From the NCBI RefSeq assembly GCF_900116285.1, contig NZ_FPAJ01000004.1, positions 1 through 64,000 on the forward strand: a stretch of DNA of 64,000 nucleotides. Reading direction: 5' to 3'. Source of the DNA: Sulfitobacter marinus (GTDB taxonomy: Bacteria > Pseudomonadota > Alphaproteobacteria > Rhodobacterales > Rhodobacteraceae). The notes under the pieces were generated by a model. The model was not told the DNA's origin and searched no databases. It worked only from the letters and a program-made list of their open reading frames with translations. Of this stretch, positions 60,004 through 64,000 are shown piece by piece (positions within the stretch are counted from its first letter, which is position 1; each line of letters starts with the position of its first letter). Position numbers and translations under genes: made by a program.

Positions 60004-61143
60004 CTACCTTGGGCGATGAACATGTGCAGATTGAACCAGCCCGAAAGCCAGCAAAAGAACCAGCATGGCCGATCCACCATAGCTGACAAGTGGCAATGGC
60101 ACGCCCACAACCGGGGCCATACCCATCACCATCGACATATTCACGGCAAAGAACAAAAAGAAGTTCAGCGCGATGCCCAAGGTGAGCAGGGACGAAAACC
60201 TGTCTTTGTTGATCACTGCGGCCGCAATGCAGAAGATGATGATCAAGGCGTAGAGGCCCAATAACGAAAAGCCGCCAATAAATCCGAATTCTTCGGCCAG
60301 GGTGGTAAAGATAAAGTCGGTATGTTTTTCAGGCAGGAAGTTCAGACGCGATTGCGTCCCTTGCATAAAACCCCGCCCAGTCCAGCCCCCTGACCCGAGG
60401 GCGATCTTGGATTGGGTGATATGATAGCCTGCGCCTAAGGGATCGGTGCTGGGGTCAATAAAGGTATCAATCCGCCGGAACTGATAGTCTTTTAACAATT
60501 GCCAACCTGTGCCGCGTGATTGAAAAACTGCGGTGATCAACCCGATGCCAGCGGATAGGACGACGGCGAAATAGGCCCAATGGACTCCGGCGAGAAACAT
60601 CAAACCCCCGCCCGCGCACATCAGCAAAAGCGCGGTGCCAAGGTCGGGCTGTTTCAGGACCAACGCCGTGGGGACGACGATCATGATGATAGGCAGCAGC
60701 ACCCATATGGGTCGAGATGTGCGTTTAGCAGGCAGCCAGTCGTAATAGGCGGCCAGCATCATGACCAAGGTGATCTTCATCAGCTCTGACGGTTGCAGGC
60801 GGAACGACCCCAATTCGATCCAGCGCTGCGCCCCCATTCCGACAGATCCGAAAAGCTCGACCGCGATCAGCAACACAACTGTCCCGAGATAGGCGACCCC
60901 GGCCAGGTTTCGCCAGAGCCAGATTGGCACCATCCCCACAGCAATCATCAACCCAAGCCCAAGGGCAAAGCGTTTCATTTGCGGTTCCGCCCACGGCGTA
61001 AAGCTGCCCCCCGCGACAGAATACAGCATGAGGAAACCGACACCGGAAACAGCAATCAACAAGACCGTGAGGGGCCAGTTCAGATGCAGGATTTTCCGAA
61101 GCCCAGTGGGGACGTGTTTGACGTTATATTCAAGATAACTCAT
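60004..61143 (-). CDS. rodA: Rod-shape SEDS glycosyltransferase RodA
   Basis: 379 residues, about ten membrane segments. Conserved SEDS blocks: [86 protein letters not shown] (essential Asp in the loop; here [10 protein letters not shown]) and [26 protein letters not shown]. It polymerises lipid II with PBP2 along the cell cylinder. ATG overlaps the mrdA stop as ATGA. Confidence 0.97.
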   Translation of the reverse strand: [379 protein letters not shown]

Positions 61144-63083
61144 GCCTGATCTTTACCTTTGATCGTGGCTTGGGGTTGGACGTCACGCAGTTGTTTCTGT
61201 TGCTCGGCAATCCGCTCCCGGTCAGCTGTTGGATAGGCATCAAGCGGCGGCTCTCCGCTGTATAGGGCTTGCAGCATCACATCGCGTGCAATCGGCGCAG
61301 CTGCTGTTGATCCGCCGCCGCCGTGTTCCACCAGAACCGATACGGCATAGCGCGGCTTGTCATAGGGGGCGAAGGCCACGAACAGGGCGTGGTCGCGCCG
61401 TTCCCAAGGTAGGTCTTCGTTGCGGCTGACACCGCGTGCGCGCTCGGCTGTGGTGATGCTGCGGACCTGGCTGGTGCCGGTTTTGCCTGCCATGCGCATT
61501 TCTTCGGCGATGATACGTGACCTGTATCCCGTGCCCCGCCGATCGTTGACGACGACATGCATGCCTTTGCGGATTTTGCGCAGGTTGTTTTCATTCATCC
61601 CCAACGGCTCACCCCCGCCCGAGGGCTGTTCGATCCCGTCGATGGATTTAATCAGACGCGGCGTGACCATGCGGTTGGTGGCGATCCGTGCCGTCATTAC
61701 CGCCAATTGCAGCGGCGAACTGAGCGTGAAGCCCTGGCCAATCGACGCATTGACCGTATCGCCAATAACCCATTCCGCGTCGCGTGTTTCGCGTTTCCAT
61801 GCTTTCGTCGGGGCCAGACCGGACGCGACCGATGACAGGGGCAGATCGTGACGAATACCCAATCCAAACCGTTTGGCCATTGCCGAGATTTTTTCGATCC
61901 CAACTTTCAGGGCCAAGTCGTAGTAATACACATCACAGGACTGTTTGAGCGAATCTTCCAGATCCATCCATCCATGGCCTGCGCGTTTCCAGCAATGGAA
62001 CTTGCGTCCGCCAACCTCGACATGGCCGGGACAATAGACAGTGTCGTCAGGGCCAATGATGCCTTCTTCCAAGGCGGCCATGGCAACGACCATTTTATAG
62101 GTTGATCCGGGGGGATAGGTGCCTTGGACGGTTTTGTTGACCAAGGGGCGGTGTTTGGATTCCAGCATCGGGTCATAGTCCGCCGATGAAATGCCCCCGA
62201 TGAACAGGTTCGGATCATAGCTGGGCGACGATGCGTTCGCGATTAGATCACCATTTTCGCAATCAATGATGACCACTGCGGCGCTTTCTGTGCCCAGCCG
62301 GGCCTGAACATAGTTTTGCAGCTTGGAATCGATGGTCAGCTGAAGGTCTGCACCCGACTGCCCCTCGCGGCGGGACAGTTCGCGCATCACACGGCCTGTT
62401 GCGTTTACTTCGACCTGCTTGGTGCCCGCAACGCCGCGCAGCAATCCTTCTTCGCGGGCTTCGACATTGATGCGCCCAATCTGGAAGCGGGGGATGCGCA
62501 GCACGGCATCGGGGATTTCCTGTGCGTCGATATCCGTCTTGCTGACGCGGCCAACGCGGCCGACAATATGGGCAAAGTCAGACCCACGCGGATAAACCCG
62601 TGTCAGACCGACCTCGGGGCTGACGCCGGGAAGGGCGGGGGCATTGACGGAAACGCGGCTCAGCTCGTCCCAAGTGACGTTGTCGGCGACGGTGACAGGC
62701 AAGAAACGTTCGGCAGCTTTCACTTCGGCGATGGCGCGGTCCCGCGCTTCGGGGTCAAGGTCGATCACTTTGGAGAGACGGTGCATGACCTCTTCCACAT
62801 CGCCCGCTTCCTCGCGGACCATAACGATGCGGTAAGACGGGATGTTTTGGGCCAGTTGCACACCGTTGCGGTCAAAAATCTCGCCACGTGTGGGCGGAAT
62901 CAGGCGGATGTTGATGCGGTTTTCTTCGGCCAGCAGCAGATATTGATCAGCTTGATCCACTTGCAGGTAGTTCATGCGCGCAGCAAGCCCGCCCATGAAC
63001 AGTAGCTGCACGCCCCCCAAAAGCGCAGCGCGGCGGCTTAGTTTGGTCTGGCTCGCGTCTGTTTCTGCCCTATTGCGTCTCAT
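61140..63083 (-). CDS. mrdA: Penicillin-binding protein 2
   Basis: 647 residues from ATG 63083. One N-terminal membrane anchor (AALLGGVQLLFMGGLAARM), dimerisation domain with FDRNGVQLAQNIPSYRIVMVRE, then the transpeptidase: YPPGSTYKMVVAMAA (SxxK), SCDVYYYDLALKVG (SxN-type SCD) and MAGKTGTSQV (KTG). It crosslinks peptidoglycan during elongation. mreD ends ten bases upstream. Confidence 0.96.
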   Translation of the reverse strand: MRRNRAETDASQTKLSRRAALLGGVQLLFMGGLAARMNYLQVDQADQYLLLAEENRINIRLIPPTRGEIFDRNGVQLAQNIPSYRIVMVREEAGDVEEVMHRLSKVIDLDPEARDRAIAEVKAAERFLPVTVADNVTWDELSRVSVNAPALPGVSPEVGLTRVYPRGSDFAHIVGRVGRVSKTDIDAQEIPDAVLRIPRFQIGRINVEAREEGLLRGVAGTKQVEVNATGRVMRELSRREGQSGADLQLTIDSKLQNYVQARLGTESAAVVIIDCENGDLIANASSPSYDPNLFIGGISSADYDPMLESKHRPLVNKTVQGTYPPGSTYKMVVAMAALEEGIIGPDDTVYCPGHVEVGGRKFHCWKRAGHGWMDLEDSLKQSCDVYYYDLALKVGIEKISAMAKRFGLGIRHDLPLSSVASGLAPTKAWKRETRDAEWVIGDTVNASIGQGFTLSSPLQLAVMTARIATNRMVTPRLIKSIDGIEQPSGGGEPLGMNENNLRKIRKGMHVVVNDRRGTGYRSRIIAEEMRMAGKTGTSQVRSITTAERARGVSRNEDLPWERRDHALFVAFAPYDKPRYAVSVLVEHGGGGSTAAAPIARDVMLQALYSGEPPLDAYPTADRERIAEQQKQLRDVQPQATIKGKDQA

Positions 63084-63093
63084 CCCCGTTTCC

Positions 63094-63726
63094 TCATGTG
63101 CGGCTGCCAACACTGTCAAAGTCGCCCGGTGTCGCCTTGCGAACCCCCATGAGCAGATGGGTGATCAAAACGACAACGGGATAGATGAAAACCGTCAATC
63201 CCAACTCGATCAGGCTCAGCTTTAGGTCAGGCCGGGGGACCAGAACCAACACTAACACAAGGCGGTTCGCGAGCAAAATCGCCACCAGCCAGATTGTGAC
63301 AGCGAACCATTCAGGCCCGAAACTACTATCGCGCAAGGACCGCCCACGTACTTTCAGGTTCTCGCAGGCAATCAGAGCCAGCAAAGCCCATAAACCCGGC
63401 GGACGTTGAAGCAGTAAATCACTGAGCAAAAACACAGCACATAGCAAGATTGCCGGTACATATTCGGGCCGCCGCACAGACCAGGCAAAAGCAAATGCAA
63501 TCAGCAAATCCGGTGCGACCATATAGCGTGCGTTGCCTTGGTTCAGCAGGCTGCGCAACCGCGCCTCTGCAGGGTCTATGCTGGCTAGTGGCGGCAGCAG
63601 ATCGACCTGAAACAGCGCCACGGTTTGTGTTTCAATCGGCAACAAATGAAAGAACAGCAATGTCATCGCCAGCATCAGGAACACCGCGCGCATCATCCAC
63701 AGGCGAAGGGGCGATAGCGTATCCAT
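63094..63726 (-). CDS. mreD: Rod shape-determining protein MreD
   Basis: 210 residues with several membrane helices, e.g. MMRAVFLMLAMTLLFFHLLPI, PDLLIAFAFAWSVRRPEYVPAILLCAVFLLSDLLLQRPPGLWALLALIACENLK and LGLTVFIYPVVVLITHLLMG. The DLL-QRPPG-WAL segment is typical of alphaproteobacterial MreD. ATG overlaps the mreC stop by one base (TAATG). Confidence 0.92.
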   Translation of the reverse strand: MDTLSPLRLWMMRAVFLMLAMTLLFFHLLPIETQTVALFQVDLLPPLASIDPAEARLRSLLNQGNARYMVAPDLLIAFAFAWSVRRPEYVPAILLCAVFLLSDLLLQRPPGLWALLALIACENLKVRGRSLRDSSFGPEWFAVTIWLVAILLANRLVLVLVLVPRPDLKLSLIELGLTVFIYPVVVLITHLLMGVRKATPGDFDSVGSRT

Positions 63727-64000
63727 TAGTCGCTCAGGATTTCAGGGCTGGTTGGTGCTGGTAAGGCGATGTTTTGATCTTTTACGATTGACGCCCCCTC
63801 TGTCACCTTTTCGACGCTGTGACCGCGCAGAACGCGTAGGAATTTCAGCCGTTCGAAATCGGCAGCAAGCCGCACCCGCAGCCGGCCACCGGGGTCTGCG
63901 GCGACCTGTCCAATCAGCAGGCCCGCTGGAAACACGCCACCATCGCCCGAACTGATCACCCGGTCGCCGGGACGGACAAGGTCGGGGTTCTCCAGAAAAT
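63726..64000 (-). CDS. mreC: Rod shape-determining protein MreC, C-terminal part
   Basis: About 90 C-terminal residues enter from the right edge. FLENPDLVRPGDRVISSGDGGVFPAGLLIGQVAADPGGRLRVRLAADFERLKFLRVL is the conserved beta-barrel end of MreC. It is periplasmic and scaffolds PBP2/RodA. The rest of the gene, and presumably mreB, lies beyond 64000. Confidence 0.93.
   Translation of the reverse strand, partial: FLENPDLVRPGDRVISSGDGGVFPAGLLIGQVAADPGGRLRVRLAADFERLKFLRVLRGHSVEKVTEGASIVKDQNIALPAPTSPEILSD

Noticed and set aside
62316..63005. 229-codon plus-strand frame over mrdA
   Set aside because: Antisense to intact penicillin-binding protein 2.
1..64000. CRISPR arrays, insertion sequences, rRNA operons or prophage modules
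   Set aside because: I looked for regularly spaced repeats, transposase motifs and phage structural genes and saw none; the only mobile-type gene is the integrase fragment.

Overview
The window looks like chromosome of a marine Rhodobacteraceae species (Roseobacter group, Alphaproteobacteria). I infer this from the gene content and order: TIGR02300, COQ9, TrcR/DUF1013, DUF1467 and DUF1244 proteins, Mcl1 of the ethylmalonyl-CoA pathway, an rpoH-chaN-coaBC-dut-moeB run, and an mreCD-mrdA-rodA run. Genes are moderately GC-rich and densely packed. No rRNA, CRISPR array or insertion sequence was seen.

Layout. 1-2866 is an accessory edge: a truncated tyrosine recombinase, a TetR-YciI-Tag cassette with a perfect palindromic operator, then about 700 bases of decayed DNA ending at the 3' end of tRNA-Ala(GGC). 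3060-8077 carries small regulators, a YgjP-like metallopeptidase, accA, a LysE exporter and mcl1. 8326-11202 is a D-amino-acid catabolic operon (dgcN-dgcA-D-aminotransferase). 11250-20776 holds pyk, rpmI-rplT, pheS and pheT (separated by two unrelated genes), ytoQ and mscL. 20794-26984 holds ald with its divergent Lrp-type regulator, a tandem SpoIIAA-like protein behind an excellent FnrL box, rpsU, COQ9, bioMN without bioY, and a quinone oxidoreductase. 27007-38596 holds RNase T2, trcR, an EEP phosphatase, an ornithine/lysine decarboxylase, aspS, an orphan Flp-like pilin, an orphan response regulator, mce-DUF1467, an EI24/nitroreductase pair and trpS. 38673-46468 holds a rhomboid-like pseudoprotease, murJ, glnD, and an lpoA-like / rsmI / yraN cluster. 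46527-56463 holds gshB, an esterase, comM with CtrA-like sites, GST, rpoH-chaN, coaBC, dut, membrane-anchored moeB and a periplasmic DsrE-like protein. 56503-64000 ends with DUF1992, an M3 peptidase, and the cell-shape operon mreC-mreD-mrdA-rodA with a 2-hydroxyacid dehydrogenase at its tail.

The most notable points are the D-glutamate funnel operon, the FnrL-boxed tandem SpoIIAA-like gene with an inverted repeat over its ribosome binding site, the loss of both catalytic residues in the rhomboid, an integrase whose HxxR arginine is glycine, and a dispersed repeat family placed just after stop codons. I saw no wholly new multi-gene defence or mobile system. All family names come from recognising sequence motifs; no database search was run.
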